A DNA stretch of 64,000 nucleotides from Eutreptiella sp. 'Long Island Sound 2002'. Taxonomy: Eukaryota; Euglenozoa; Euglenophyceae; Eutreptiales; Eutreptiaceae. The translations under genes were made by a program, and so were the position numbers. Location: positions 122,333,708 to 122,397,707 of the forward strand of contig OZ038381.1 of NCBI GenBank assembly GCA_964036045.1. Reading direction: 5' to 3'. Every line of letters begins with the position of its first letter. Positions within the stretch are counted from its first letter, which is position 1. The notes beneath the pieces are model-generated. The model saw nothing but the letters and a program-made list of their open reading frames with translations, had not been told where the DNA came from and ran no database searches. Positions 1 to 11,172 of this stretch are shown here, piece after piece.

Positions 1-1130
1 GGGGCCACGCAATATAGAGTGGAATGTGATCCCTACCACAACTCAAGGGGTAAACAACGTGGCGTGGACTGTGACTCCTTAAGCCAAGCTCGCGCCGCCA
101 CCAACAAACCAAAGATTGTGAATCTCTAACCCTAACTCGAGGGGCCACGCAGCAATGCGTAAATTGTAAGTCCCTAACCCCATCTCGAGGGGCCACGTAA
201 CATAACGTGAATTGAGGGTCCCCAACCAAAACCCCATTGGCTACGCAGCAAGGCTTGGATTGTAGGTTCCTAACCCCAACTCAAAGAGCTACGCACAAAA
301 ACGTGGATTGTGGGTCCTTAACAACAACTCAACGGGCCACGCAACAAAGCAAGGATTGTGAGACCCTAACCTCAACCCGAAAAACTATGCAACAAAACGT
401 CGATTGACAGTCCCTTCGCCCAACTGAAAGAGCCAGGCAACAAAGCGTAGATTGTGAGCGCCTCACCCCAACTTTAGCGGGCAAGCAACAAAGCGTGGAT
501 TGTGAATCTCTAACTCCAACTCCCCTCGCGACGCAACAAAGCGTATATTGTAAATCTCTAGCCACAACTCGGGGGGCCCGCGAAAAAAGCGTCCGTTCTA
601 AATCTTTGACCCCAAATGGAGGGGCCACCCCACACACCGTGGATTGCAAGTGCCTAAACTCTCGGGAACCAACGCAAAAAAGCGTGGATTGTGACTCCTT
701 AACCCTAACTCGAGAGCCAAGCAAAAAAGCACGGATTGTGAAAACCAAACCCCAACTCGAGGGGCCACGCAATGAAGCGTGCATTGTGCGTCCTTAACGT
801 AGAATGTAGGCACCACCCAACAGAAGCGTAGATTGTGAGCCCGTAACCTCAACTCGAAGGCCCGCGTAAAAAAGCGTGGATTGTGAATCCCTAGGGCCAA
901 ATCCACAAAAATACGCAAAGAAGCCGTGATTGTAAATCGCTGAACCCAACTCGAGGGGCCACAGAACAAAGCGTGGATTGTGAATCTCTAACCCCAACTC
1001 GAAGGCCCGGCAAAAAAGCGTGCATTGTGAATCCCTAACCCCAAACCAAAGGGCCACGCAACAAAATGTGGATTTTCAATCCCTTACCCCAACTCAAAAA
1101 ACCACACAACAAAGCGTAGATTGTGAATCA
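1..1130. repeat. Degenerate 46-48 bp minisatellite array
   Basis: About two dozen imperfect tandem copies of a 46-48 bp unit fill this stretch. The core reads roughly 'gtggattgtgaatcccta', then 'accccaactcgagggg', then 'ccacgcaacaaagc'. Copies differ by substitutions and short indels, so the array is old. Partial copies reappear at about 2450-2500 and 2630-2670. Short open frames on both strands here repeat the same peptide motifs and are by-products of the repeat, not genes. The array runs off the left edge of the window. Confidence 0.9.
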
Positions 1131-1149
1131 CTCAGGTTGATGAACCCAC

Positions 1150-1480
1150 CGGCGACCATTACCCTCTTGCATTTGGGTCCAGAAAACTGGCCCCACGCGA
1201 GATGCAATGGTTCTCCTGTGAGCAAGAAACATATGCCATAACGTGCGCACTGAAAAAGTATCAATCGTGGGTTGGCCCCAACAAAGTCAAGGTCCTCAAG
1301 GATCATCGATCTCTTGACTATTGGGCCACCGAGCACATTGATGCCGTTTGGCGCCCGGCTGGGCAACGAGCTAGAAGGCACGAATTTCTCAGTCTGTTTG
1401 GCCTCCATGTGACATAGTTGCCTGGTAAACACAAAAAGGCAGCGGATGCTTTGAGCCGATGGGCTTATCAGAATCACCCG
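1150..1480 (+). pseudogene. Ty3/gypsy RNase H relic
   Basis: The plus strand from about 1202 encodes a recognisable Ty3/gypsy RNase H C-terminal half: a CEQETYAI-like segment, a KVLKDHRSLDYW segment (the usual T/D-H-x-S-L block), the ARRHEFLSLFGLHV segment, a stop at about 1415, and then, still in frame, LPGKHKKAADALSRWAY, the hallmark end of the domain. There is no upstream RT and no integrase, so this is a short fragment. Its wording differs from the RNase H of elements A and B, so it represents a third family. Confidence 0.75.
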
Positions 1481-1483
1481 ATT

Positions 1484-1828
1484 TTAAGAGTAGGGATGAA
1501 GAGTGCGAATGTGGAACATGCGTGACGTACATTTCACATCTTCACGTGATACCTTCTTGTGCGCTCCAGCTCCGACTGCCTTGGAATTTTCTTTTTCCAG
1601 AAGTGGGTCACTTTCCAAAGCCAAAGCCGTGTACCTGCACCTTGGAGAACACATGGGATGCGGATTCACCGGGTTCATTCCAGGTATCCAATTGAAGCGT
1701 AAACCATGTCTCACCACTTGAAAGGCATTGCCATTCATAAGTTTGTTCCATTCGTCCACACATCTCAGATCACCCTCGTGAGCCGGTACCTGGGCAAAGC
1801 GCGGAGGATTTTCAGGAATGGTTCTCAC
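1484..1828 (-). pseudogene. DIRS-like reverse-transcriptase N-terminal relic
   Basis: A 114-residue minus-strand open frame contains WNKLMNGNAFQVVRHGLRF followed by a proline-rich stretch and 'LESDPLLEKENSKAVG'. This pattern (a tryptophan, then a 'V..V..G..F.W' block, then a short linker before the helix leading into RT) resembles the region upstream of the RT palm in DIRS-type retroelements. No palm motif follows, because the fragment ends before it. The assignment rests on pattern recognition only. The preceding relic at 1897-2450 lies upstream on the same strand and may belong to the same element. Confidence 0.4.
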
Positions 1829-1896
1829 TTTGTGTCCCTTTGTTCATCGCGTTGCATGAACGTCGGGCGAAAAGTGCCTTTACCTTTACCTTTGCC

Positions 1897-2613
1897 CTAC
1901 CCTTTACCTTTGCCATATTCCCGTACAGCATCTCTGCGATACGGGTGACTGCGATGCAACGACGAACGCTCAACATGCTTCAACAGTGACTGACGCTGCT
2001 GCAACAAATGTACCTCCTCCTTGCTGAAGAGCCGTGGCGTTGACTTTGACGACATGTCCAGACTGCGATTGACTGTCAACTTTCGTGAACGCTTAATTGA
2101 GAACAACAACGACGCGAGCAACACAAAGGCAGTGTCAAGGAGCTTTTCGTTGGACGGTGCTTCTAATTCTAAGGCTGTCAGAACCTCTGGCGTTTTCTCC
2201 TGAAGATGCGCCATTGCAAATACTCGCATTAAATTACGCACCTGCCTATCCCATGCTGCTTTCTCTATGTCCCCATGCGGCGTGTGGGGCGCATTATTGG
2301 TCGGGACCCAGAGGATAACGTCAAAAACTAGTACCTGTTTCAGCATTGTGGCTCGCTCAGACGACACCGGTAAGGTTTCCTTGTCGTCCATTAGTGCCTT
2401 CCATGTTGACGGGACCTTAGCTAGGTTTTCGAGCCACACATACTCAGGTGCGTGTGAATCCCTAACTCCAACTTCGGGGGCCACCCAAAAAAGCATAAGA
2501 TAGAGAGGCAAAATCAAAAAAACACAAAATAGTCTCCGAAGGAAATCGTTGGGCGCTACACTCGGGCCGGGGTTTCGCTCAAAATGGAGGATGTTCATTG
2601 CACCGCAAACCAC
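1897..2613 (-). pseudogene. Possible retroelement gag-like fragment
   Basis: A 238-residue minus-strand open frame. The part at about 2500-2613 overlaps minisatellite and AT-rich sequence and is probably not coding. Residues from about 55 on look protein-like: mixed hydrophobic helices, LTALELEAPSNEKLLDTAF, and a basic C-terminus ending in a Gly-Lys repeat from a 'cctttaccttt' microsatellite at 1875-1917. Position and strand match the DIRS-like RT relic just downstream, which suggests a gag-like region. No diagnostic motif is present, so function is unassigned. Confidence 0.3.
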
Positions 2614-2619
2614 ATTTGT

Positions 2620-4098
2620 ATAGCGACCCGTCTAGCTAATCTCTGCTAGGAGCACCTCGCAACAAACAACATTTGTCAGGGGCCTCGTCTTGCGATACCT
2701 GGCGCTCAAAACGAATGATTAAAAACCGCTCCCTCAACATCAAAATTGGTTACCTGTCTGGGGGCCAACCAATGGGAAGAAATACACTTCACCTCTGCAT
2801 TCTCAGGGGTCCCCAATCAAAAAATTGGGAGGGAAAACAGGGCAGAATCACTATACAACCCCTGCTTTCTCACGGATCCCAGAAAAACGGAGATAGACAA
2901 AACCCACATTGGGCCAACGCAAAATAGTCTTCCTTCGGGGCACTCCTTAACCCTGTTGTACTGATGGGTTTGCAACGAAAAGGTCAAAACCACCTACAAT
3001 CTGAAAACATGGGTCTCTGATACAGCCAGATAGCTGCACGACCTGAAAAACCTGGGTGGGGCAGGGGCAAAAAACAACGCTTGACGCCTCCTGCGCTTGT
3101 ACTCCCCGTGATACAAAATTTCCGGCACCGACAACTACGTTGTTCGGTGTAACAGTTTCGAGGTCATTTGAGACGGTAGTCCCCAGCCTTCGGGGTTGAA
3201 CCCAACCGAGATGGGCCCCCGTGGCCTCTGAATGGGGGAAAAAAACGCCAAAGAGTAAGAACATTACCGTGCAGCAGTTGTTTGCATAGGCCAAGGGCAG
3301 TCAGAAGCACAGAAACAACTAATCAATGAAAAATTGCAGAAAATTGTAGACCTCAATGCCCATCAACCTCAAATTCCAAATGCCCTGATGTAGCCCATTT
3401 CGGCCCGTAAACAAGGCTGTAGAATGTGACATTATTGTATGGGACTGTGATGAATTCACACCCGTGCTCTCCCAAGCCACCAGTGTCTCAATTCAAAGCA
3501 CAGGGCGCTTTGTTGTATTTATCGGCAACGGAGGAAGTAGATGTATTGATGTGATGCAGTAATTAAGCTCCTTGTTATTCTGTGTTTATTCAAGGGATAA
3601 GCACATGAATGACTTTGCTGTGTCTGTCGTGAGACCTCCACCAACTCGAGCTATCATGTAGCTATAATGTTGTGTTAAGGACGTTTCTGAGCATGTCTGG
3701 AAAATTGTTGCCTCAGATTGGTCTACAGAATCATGTGGCGTGGATTAACATCCATTTGATGAGCAATGAGGGCACCCTGGTACTACCTACGGCTGCCCGT
3801 CGCCCCAGACATTAGGGTGGCCAATCCTGAAAATTCAGCAGTAAATTTTCCCTGATCACGCCAATTGCGTCATCCCATGCAGATCACAAAAACCACATCC
3901 AGCCTTGGGAACTTAGTATGTTTTGCGATTCCACTTGTCTGTAACCTTGCTCTCCAACTACAATTATGCCGCTGAGTAGCATGACAGAAGACAAACAGGT
4001 TCGACCAGTGTATGACATTGTTCCACTTCCTCAGGGCCTCATCCAAGAAATCCGAAGTAATTACAGCCTTAGTCCTGAGTGCGCTTGCCGCCTCCCAC
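2620..4098. other. Intergenic, no gene recognised
   Basis: About 1.5 kb of moderately AT-rich sequence between the retroelement relics and the RPS13 stop codon. Only short open frames without recognisable motifs occur on either strand. The part next to 4098 is the 3' flank of RPS13 on the minus strand; I could not place a polyadenylation signal with confidence. Confidence 0.5.
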
Positions 4099-4895
4099 TT
4101 AAGCAACCAGAGCAGAAGCAGTAGAGGACTCGCTGGAAAAGAAGTAAAACACGAAGGAGGGCAGCCGAAAGCGGTGAGACGCAAAAGGACAGGCTTTTAT
4201 ATGAGAGCAGGTCATACTATTTCCAAGTAGGAGGAAGCTGCTTGACTCGCTTGTAATACCGCGCCAGACGATGGATTCGGGATTCCACAAGCACCAATCG
4301 GAACTTGCCGGCCTTGTCCTTCCGAGATCTCTCCAAGTGCTTCCGCATGCTAACAGCTTTCTTGATCATGTGATACAAATCCTCAGGGATTTCGGGCGCC
4401 AGTCCGTTGTGCTTCAACACACGCAAGATCTTCCGGCCTGAGCGCACGAATAGGGGTCCACATGAACTTTCGCTGGACTGCTCCAATCGGGGGGTAGGAA
4501 ATCCAAAGCGGTACATGTGACTACAAGGGTAGTTGCAGGCGACTTCGGGCCAGACAGCAGGGTGCAAAACTGCCAGCAATGGGATCAGCGACCTGTGAGA
4601 GCTTTCACGGAACCAATACCGTGCGAATCACGGAGAGTCACACCAATTTGCGCAGGTGTGATACCCTTCTTAGCCATCTTGCAAATTTGCTCAATGCAGT
4701 CCCGGGAGGTAGTTTTCAACCAGGTTGGTGCAGTCCGGCGGTACGGTACGCAGCTGGCGGATATACCTTTCCCATTTGAGTGCATACGACCTAGGTTTCA
4801 CAGACGTGTTGATCTACATATGCCGGCGCGATCGAATGGCGAAAATAAGCAGAGAAAGTATATGAATCCTCTGTGGAAACAATTGGCATACCCAT
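4099..4895 (-). CDS. RPS13: Cytosolic 40S ribosomal protein S13 (uS15), four exons
   Basis: Coding exons on the minus strand are 4892-4895 (ATGG), 4593-4790, 4218-4437 and 4099-4132. Introns are 4791-4891, 4438-4592 and 4133-4217, all GT-AG (the first and third begin GTATG; the third ends TTTTCCAG). Splicing gives 456 nt, i.e. 151 residues plus TAA, the standard eukaryotic length. The product is a small-subunit component that binds 18S rRNA in the ribosome body. Family signatures are clear: GKGIS and PYRR near the N-terminus, [24 protein letters not shown], the long [16 protein letters not shown] segment, [29 protein letters not shown], and the terminal [10 protein letters not shown]. The start choice follows the family MGRMH N-terminus, which requires the 4-nt first coding exon. 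No frame damage was found. This is the only clear host gene in the window. Confidence 0.96.
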
Positions 4896-7057
4896 CTTTG
4901 CTTGTTACCTTCGGCTCAGAAATCACACACTGGTACTGAAAGACTTCGCGCACGCGCTGCACCTTTGGGGCGTTGACAGAAGCTTACCAGAAAAACCAAA
5001 AAAATGCATTTTTTCTGCAAGGTGGGGTCACCGAGTACTCCTAAGTCGGCATCAAAATGCAGCCATAATTTATTCTTATCCGATGCATCGCAAAATCAAG
5101 CTTGTCAATAATATTGGTCGGAAATGTTTTCCGGTCTCAGCTATCAAGCAAGCTTGTGTACGGTCGTATTTTGGCCTGTATGTGTTTTCCTATAACGTGA
5201 GGAAATTCGCCGGAGACATTAACTTTTCATGTCATTGACTAATTTCCTGCGCATTAAATTGTGAAGCGCATGATGCCCACTCCGGTAGGCAACCCATGCA
5301 TATATTGACGGACATGCAAGATCAGCTTGTCACATATGGAAAGATGCTTGAAGATTGAAACAGCACAAAACCGTCGATTTTGATAAACTGAGTTATAGTT
5401 CTCAAATGCATGCATACTGTTTTTATTCCTGGTGTGAATCCATAAAGTAGCATAACATTGTAATGCCAACACATCAGAAAACAATGGCTATTGTTTCACT
5501 AACCGAAATGATATCTTCGCTTCATGATGACCCGGACTGAATGTTCTTGGCAAGATTTGCAAACAAAAAGGCCGTTAATTCTCAGAACTTCTTATCTAAA
5601 CTGCGACCATATCTATTCATTTTGCAAGCTACTTCAAACAAGTGAATCGCGGCAATTGTTGATGCTCAACATTTGCCAATAAAGCAATGATGATTTCTAA
5701 TGGTGCATATTTTTTGTCTGATGACATAGAAGATCTGCAAACATTTGTTGTTCTGAAAGGTCATACCTCCCAAATCTGTTTGTTTTGAAAAGTAATATTT
5801 TCAAAAACCGGTTCGGTTGAGCGAAAAAATAATAATAAGCAAAAAATCTAATAATTCTAAAAACTTGAAGGTTACAGACCGTGTAGCAACAAAATACATC
5901 AGTGGAATGGCCCTATCTCTGCGTCTCTTTTCGTGTAAGATACATCCTTGTCCCACTTACAGCATGCGTAGGGAGCTCAGAAATTATATTTGTAATACTC
6001 CGAATTCAATTGCATACAAAATGCACTCCGGCTACATAGCAAATGGAATGTTGGTCACATTTCGGAAGTTCTATAGATGGGGCTCCGTATTGGGGCACCA
6101 GGCACCATTTTTTTTTCGGGGTGATGTACCTCATAAGTTGATTTGCTAGTTTGAACACATGTGATTTGTGTATGTATACGTAAGCATTTGCAAGGTAATG
6201 TGACCATAAAGAGCTCCACATTTGCAGTACAAATATATGCCCATTGTGTTAACATCAAAATTGGATGGCAACTTATGAAATCAACAATTCAAAGGACGAA
6301 TGAAAGGACTCTAGGGTTCGGAACCGGTTTTACCAATTAATCGGAAAAATCGGTTATCAGCAATAATCGGAGATTCTTTTCAAAACAATTGGTACAAGCG
6401 GTCATTTTGAAAACCCATTTAAACCAAATAACCGCAATGATTCCAATTCTTTTGAGTTCGTTTCGGCAATACATTTTGTCTAACTTTTAGTACTAAACAG
6501 AGGCTTTAGTAGCAATAAACGATGCCCGATAGTAAATTGCAACTTACGACGTAGTTTTGATCACTATGCTCTGACTTGTATGGGCTCTCATTTGCCGATG
6601 GCAAGATTTTGGTTAGTAAAGGGTAATTCATTGGAAAACCCGGTTATTTTGAAAACCATTAATCGGCAAAACCAGGTATTTTTGTTAAAATTATCATTTA
6701 AAACCGGTTATTTTCAAAACTAGCAGGTTCGAAACTTTAGATGACTCTTTTTTCATCTAACTTTGCTAGAGGCCGCAAACACTACTCAAGTACGGCGCGC
6801 ATACCTTCTAGTGCAAGTCGATAAGCCCCAAATCTCAGCACAGCTAAAATTTGTTCCAGTTCTAGTGCAAAAATCAATGTAAACAAATGCAAAGAAAATC
6901 TTATCAATACTGCTCTTGGTTGCAGTCATCAATACATGTAGGTTGAATGTTGGTGTCAAAGAGGATGTATGTTGCTTGTGCTGCCGTTGTCGACCCATTT
7001 GGCTGCACTCTATCCCGTTGGACACCGTTTTGAGCAATTTTAGGAATTTTAGATATA
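4896..7057. other. AT-rich intergenic DNA upstream of RPS13
   Basis: The first few hundred bases should hold the RPS13 promoter and 5' UTR (minus strand), but no TATA or initiator element is convincing. The rest is AT-rich with short unremarkable open frames. Between about 6310 and 6730 there are scattered copies of short motifs such as 'aaccggttattttgaaaac' and 'aatcgg', giving a diffuse interspersed repeat. No gene is supported. Confidence 0.55.
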
Positions 7058-7062
7058 CTTTC
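7058..7062. other. Target-site duplication of element A, left copy
   Basis: CTTTC, matching the right copy at 42891-42895. Its position fixes the LTR ends at AG...C(C/T). Confidence 0.8.
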
Positions 7063-7771
7063 AGTAAGAAAAAGTCACTGCCATGTCTTTCTTGGAGGGC
7101 TTGATCCAGGCCAAGCCCCCCTTAAAACCCTTTTGTTGATGCTAAGACAAACCTAAGTGTTTTTATCTCTTATTGGATGCCTAGAGTACACTTTCTCAAA
7201 GTAACTAGGGTTGTGACCCTAGCCCCCCATGAAGTTCACCCCTACCACTCAACTGAGCGGAGGTACCTTCCTTCATGGAGGATATACCGAAACAAAATAG
7301 GCATTTCATGCTTTAGGCCTTGGAGGTTAAGCCTAGTGGTCTCCCACCCCAAGACCCCTATACTCAATTGTTTCTACCACTTATTGTGGTCCTACTTTGT
7401 AACTGTTTTTGAATTCAGTTGCTTGGCCAAGTTATTTTCTGTGTTGGCCTGACATCTATGCCCCACATTCCTAACCAGCACCATTTCAAACAAAAGAGTG
7501 CACATGAAGTGCCTAATGCTATCTTGGAGGCCAGAGTCAGTCCAATTTTCATATAAAATCTTTTGTATTATCCAATTGTGATTGAATCTTTGTGTATAAA
7601 CCTGAATTGTCTATCTACAGCCCTTCTGTGTTACACTAGATTCCAAAATTAATCATTGATTCGATCCACATCCTGTTCTTGCTCTACTTGCTGCTTTGGT
7701 TTGGGTTTTCAACTACAAAACCTGCAGGATTTCATCAAAATATCTAGGGCATAAATCAAGGACATCTTTCC
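7063..7771 (+). repeat. 5' LTR of element A (709 bp)
   Basis: Starts AGTAAGAAAAAG and ends GACATCTTTCC. It aligns without length change to 42182-42890. LTR termini are AG...C(C/T), not the usual TG...CA. A 300-bp piece of the same LTR family, beginning at the same first base, occurs at 17743-18042. The open frame at about 7177-7452 recurs in both LTRs and is a repeat by-product. Confidence 0.9.
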
Positions 7772-7853
7772 GATAGCACAGACAGTCCCTTGTGACCTTT
7801 TGAACCGACCCTGAGAAGAAGTGCAACACACAAAGCTCAACAACAAGTTCATC

Positions 7854-8525
7854 ATGTCCACGCCAAGCGTCAGGACCTGGCCCATCAGAACTGTCCAAGT
7901 GCAAATGGAAAGCATGGCCCACCCTATGAATGGACCACCTTACCGAGCTCCACAACATCTCAGTGGCGCATCTGGGTCCCAAGGAGATCCAGAACGCAGA
8001 AGGGCGGAAGAAAATAAAGGCCTTACCACCGAGGCCTTAGCGGCCCACGGTGGAGACAGCTTCAGTCATCTCCACAGACGTGTAGCAGCCTCAGTATCCA
8101 GATCCAACCGTCTGGCTTCATCCTCAACAGCGATTGAAGGCCCTGAGGAGTATGAGGAACTGGGGAAGAAAATGGATGAATACATCCTCCATGAGGAGTA
8201 CTACAAATCCATTCGTGGAGAAGATGGAGAGGAGCCATTGGCAGTACATGGATCCAGACCACGTACAGACCTAGGGTCCTACGCGCACTCCGGCCCGCCA
8301 TCCGACAGAGACGAGACAGCATCCCTGCCAAGACGACCGAGACCCGAGTATCCACAAGAGCATGTTGTCCAACCCCAAGGGCTCCCGAAGTGGGCCCGAC
8401 TCGAGTTGAGGAACAACATCATCCAAGGCCAACCTACGGTGCCCTGGATCATACGGCCGAACTGCTGGCCAAACTCCTGTCTGGATCAGAGATCCAGATG
8501 TGACGGCCCTATCAGAGGCCATTAA
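7854..8525 (+). pseudogene. Element A gag, N-terminal part
   Basis: An open frame beginning at the ATG at 7854, about 80 nt after the 5' LTR, encodes an acidic/basic hydrophilic region with EYEELGKKMDEYILHEEYY near the middle and proline/arginine-rich sequence after it. The frame is lost at about 8430-8525, and the next gag segment continues in another frame, so a +1-type frameshift separates them. No alternative family assignment is evident. The role as Gag is inferred from position and from the zinc knuckle in the continuation. Confidence 0.65.
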
Positions 8526-9930
8526 GGCAAAACTGGGTATTGCAGAACCCTTACCCAAGCCAGAGTTGTCCTGCCTCTTTCCCGGACTGAGTACCCTGGC
8601 CGAAGATCTTAAGAGATCAAGGGTTTCAACGCTGTTGCCTAAGGTCACCTGCCCCAGCCCCTTTCACCCCCGTGCCAGGACAGTGCCCATGGCTGAACTA
8701 CAAGACGTGCCTGTCACAGAGATTGAGAAAAGAGCCCTGTCAGCCCCGGCACCTCTTGCCGGCGTGTCGCCTTCAGGCCTAACTCCGGGGGGTGGGAAGA
8801 CGGGCAGACCTATTGCCCAGGCGAACATCCAGCTGGAACTGCCGGAGTTCGACCCCAAGAATCTGCCCGAATGGGCAGAAGAATTTGCTGAGTTCCTTTT
8901 GCTGACTGGCCAATCCCATGTTGATGTGGCCACCAAATGCTCACTGTTGAAACGCTCATGCGAAAAGAAATTTTTGCAAAAACAGGTGAAACAGATTGTG
9001 AAAACCTGTTCCATCTGGTCAAAGGTACTCCTGAGGTTGGAGAAAACATTCCCAGTCTATGAGACTGACATTAGTGTGCGCACACAGATAGAGGAGCTAC
9101 CTATGCTCCCTGAGTTTCCATCCGCTGCGCGAATTTCTGAATATGTGTGCGACTTGGAGTACCTGTTTTTGAGGATGAACGTGGGCTCCTACGGAGCCAC
9201 TGAGCCCCACCTGTGGCTCATGAGTAAGATCCCCCAACGCACGTGGGATGATTGCCGCTCTACCTCTGAGAGGAAGAGTCAGACCCACTCGTACGATGAA
9301 CTGGTGGACCTCTTGATTGAGCTGGCTCTTGAGAGGGAGAATGACTCCAGCATGGAGAAATTCCTCAAGAAGCTTTTGGGTCAGGGTGGAACCCCTACCC
9401 CCGAACGTGGCGAAGGGAAAGGGCCTAAAAATCCCACTAACGCCAACCAGGGAGGTGGTAAGGGGAGGGGTAACCTACGTGCCCTGAATGAGGCTAAACC
9501 TGATGCAGGTACACCCCCTCTGTTCTACTCCAAACCTGTCAATGACAAGGGGGGGCCTTGTCATGCCTCTGACTGCAATCTCCGCAGTGGCGGTTTGGTG
9601 CAGATGAAACGTCAGCAGCATACCAAAGATGGAAAACGTGTGACCCATCAGGACCATTTCAAGTGTACCATCACCTGTGGTTACTGTGGCAAACGTCGTC
9701 ACTACGAAGACGAATGCCACATCAGGAAACGCGAGAGTGAGAAACTCAAGCGTCAGGAGGCAGAACACCAGAAGACCCAAACGCCCGCCGGAAATCCCCC
9801 GAATTGGGATAAAGGTGGTAAAGGAGGTGGCAAGGGGGGCGGCAAAATGGACCCCCTAACCCCCAGAGGCGCTCATCGGCGCCCGTTGCTACACCCACTC
9901 CTGCTGCTACACCCGCTCCTGCCGAGGTGA
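8500..9930 (+). pseudogene. Element A gag, capsid and zinc-knuckle part
   Basis: About 476 residues. The N-terminal half includes a capsid-like helical segment with LPEWAEEFAEFLLLTGQS, matching Ty3/gypsy Gag capsids in spacing. Near residue 395 lies a CCHC knuckle, C-G-Y-C-x4-H-x4-C (CGYCGKRRHYEDEC), for RNA binding. A lysine/glycine-rich tail follows. The first codon used here is not a true start; the frame is open upstream, so this is the continuation of the 7854 gag after a frameshift. Another frame change near 9920 leads into a KKRPQ...SKKRRLAW tail ending at a TAG at 10058. Confidence 0.8.
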
Positions 9931-10116
9931 CCCCAAGAAGCGCCCCCAAGGGGATAACGCTACCCCTGAGGGGAATAATTCCAAGAAGAGGCGCTTGGCC
10001 TGGATGGCCAGGTCCTTCATTGTTGCAGGGGTGGATGTCAAGTTCCCTGATGAGGAGTAGGGGGGTGCCTCCGAAGAGGAAGAGTTGGTTTTCTGGATCC
10101 TCGTGAAAATCGGGGA

Positions 10117-10365
10117 ATGGCTTTTCGAGCGCTGCTTGACACCGGTGCAACACTTTCCATAGTGGTCCGGCGCCTGCTAAAGACTTTCAAGAAAACTAAG
10201 ACCGTGGCCATAAGAGTACGGGGTGGGCGTACCATACATTTCTTGGGGGGGGTCGATGTGACTATATGTCTGGGCGAGGAAACCGTGACCCAACAATGCA
10301 GAGTGCTGGATACCGACGCCGTTGACATCGTCATTGGCACCGACTTCCTACGAAGAAACCCCTAG
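10117..10365 (+). pseudogene. Element A aspartic protease
   Basis: Encodes a retropepsin: the active-site block ALLDTGATLS near the start and VDIVIGTDFL near the end, corresponding to the conserved 'D-T/S-G' and 'ILG..F/WL' motifs, over about 80 residues as expected for a Ty3 protease. It ends at an in-frame TAG (10363-10365). The following pol segment (from 10366) continues in the same frame, so this TAG is best read as a nonsense change from CAG. It would cleave the Gag-Pol polyprotein. Confidence 0.85.
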
Positions 10366-11172
10366 GTAAAAATGCTGTCCCTCCAGCGCCCCTATTCTTT
10401 GCACTGCGACTTTGGCAGTGGGCTATTCTCCGTACCTTTGGAGTTGTCAGGACGAAAAGAGTCCGGGCTGCGCTACGCATCGAAGACTAACTATCGTACT
10501 GAAAACTACCAATTGGCCCATCACGTTCTTGAAAATGGACTGGCGGCCCTTCAGGTAAACGTGGATGAGATCCAGGTGGAATTGTTTGCGAGCCAACAAC
10601 AGCACATCATGCAGTTGTACTGCTCGAAACAACTGAACAATGCTTTCGGTTTCTTGTGGAAAGCAATGGGCCTAGCGTATGCTAACCCTCCCTTCTCCCT
10701 GCTCGCGAAGGTTCTAACCAAAATCGCTTATGAGGGTGGAAGGGTTGTTATGTGCACCCCTGACTGGGGCTGCTCTGGTGAACATGCTTACTGGCGCCGT
10801 ATGCTAGATCGAATGACCGTGGGAAGAGTGCAACTCCCCGACGGCTCCATCTATGTGCCTGAGGACTCAGACACAGCTATGCAGGCCCCTGAGTGGGCCA
10901 GTTTCCTGTCCATCGTAGATGGATCTCTCAATGCTGTACCCCTGTGTGACCTAGACCAGGTGCTACTGAAAGAGGTCATGGCCCAAAAACGTGGCCTGAC
11001 CCTTTTTGATCTCAAAAATCGATCTCGTGAGCACCTATCTGCCACACTTACAGGGTGTGAGTCTCTCGATGACTATCTGGAACCTGCAGATGTAAAAGAG
11101 GATGATGACGACCAACTGTCTGAGATCGCCACCACTATCCCTTCTGTTGATCCCAGCTGTGTTGACCTATAA
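10366..11172 (+). pseudogene. Element A Dam-methyltransferase-like module of pol
   Basis: This segment sits between protease and reverse transcriptase and continues the protease frame. It carries VELFAS (residues 69-74 from the ATG at 10372), then YANPPFSLLAKVLTKI (103-118), then GGRVVMCTPDWG. The order 'D/E-L-F-A-S ... N-P-P-F ... P-x-W' matches the Dam-like N6-adenine methyltransferase module known from DIRS elements; NPPF is the catalytic motif IV form of N6-adenine methyltransferases. Whether it methylates DNA is unknown. An acidic C-terminal tail follows and the frame stops at TAA (11170), again with the frame continuing beyond. Element B carries a degenerate counterpart at the same place in pol. 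Confidence 0.6.

Noticed and set aside
4873-5238. Plus-strand 121-codon open frame opposite the RPS13 start
   Set aside because: It overlaps the RPS13 first exon and intron on the other strand and shows no family motif.
8062-9780. Minus-strand open frames opposite element A gag
   Set aside because: They mirror the real gag frame and contain no motifs.
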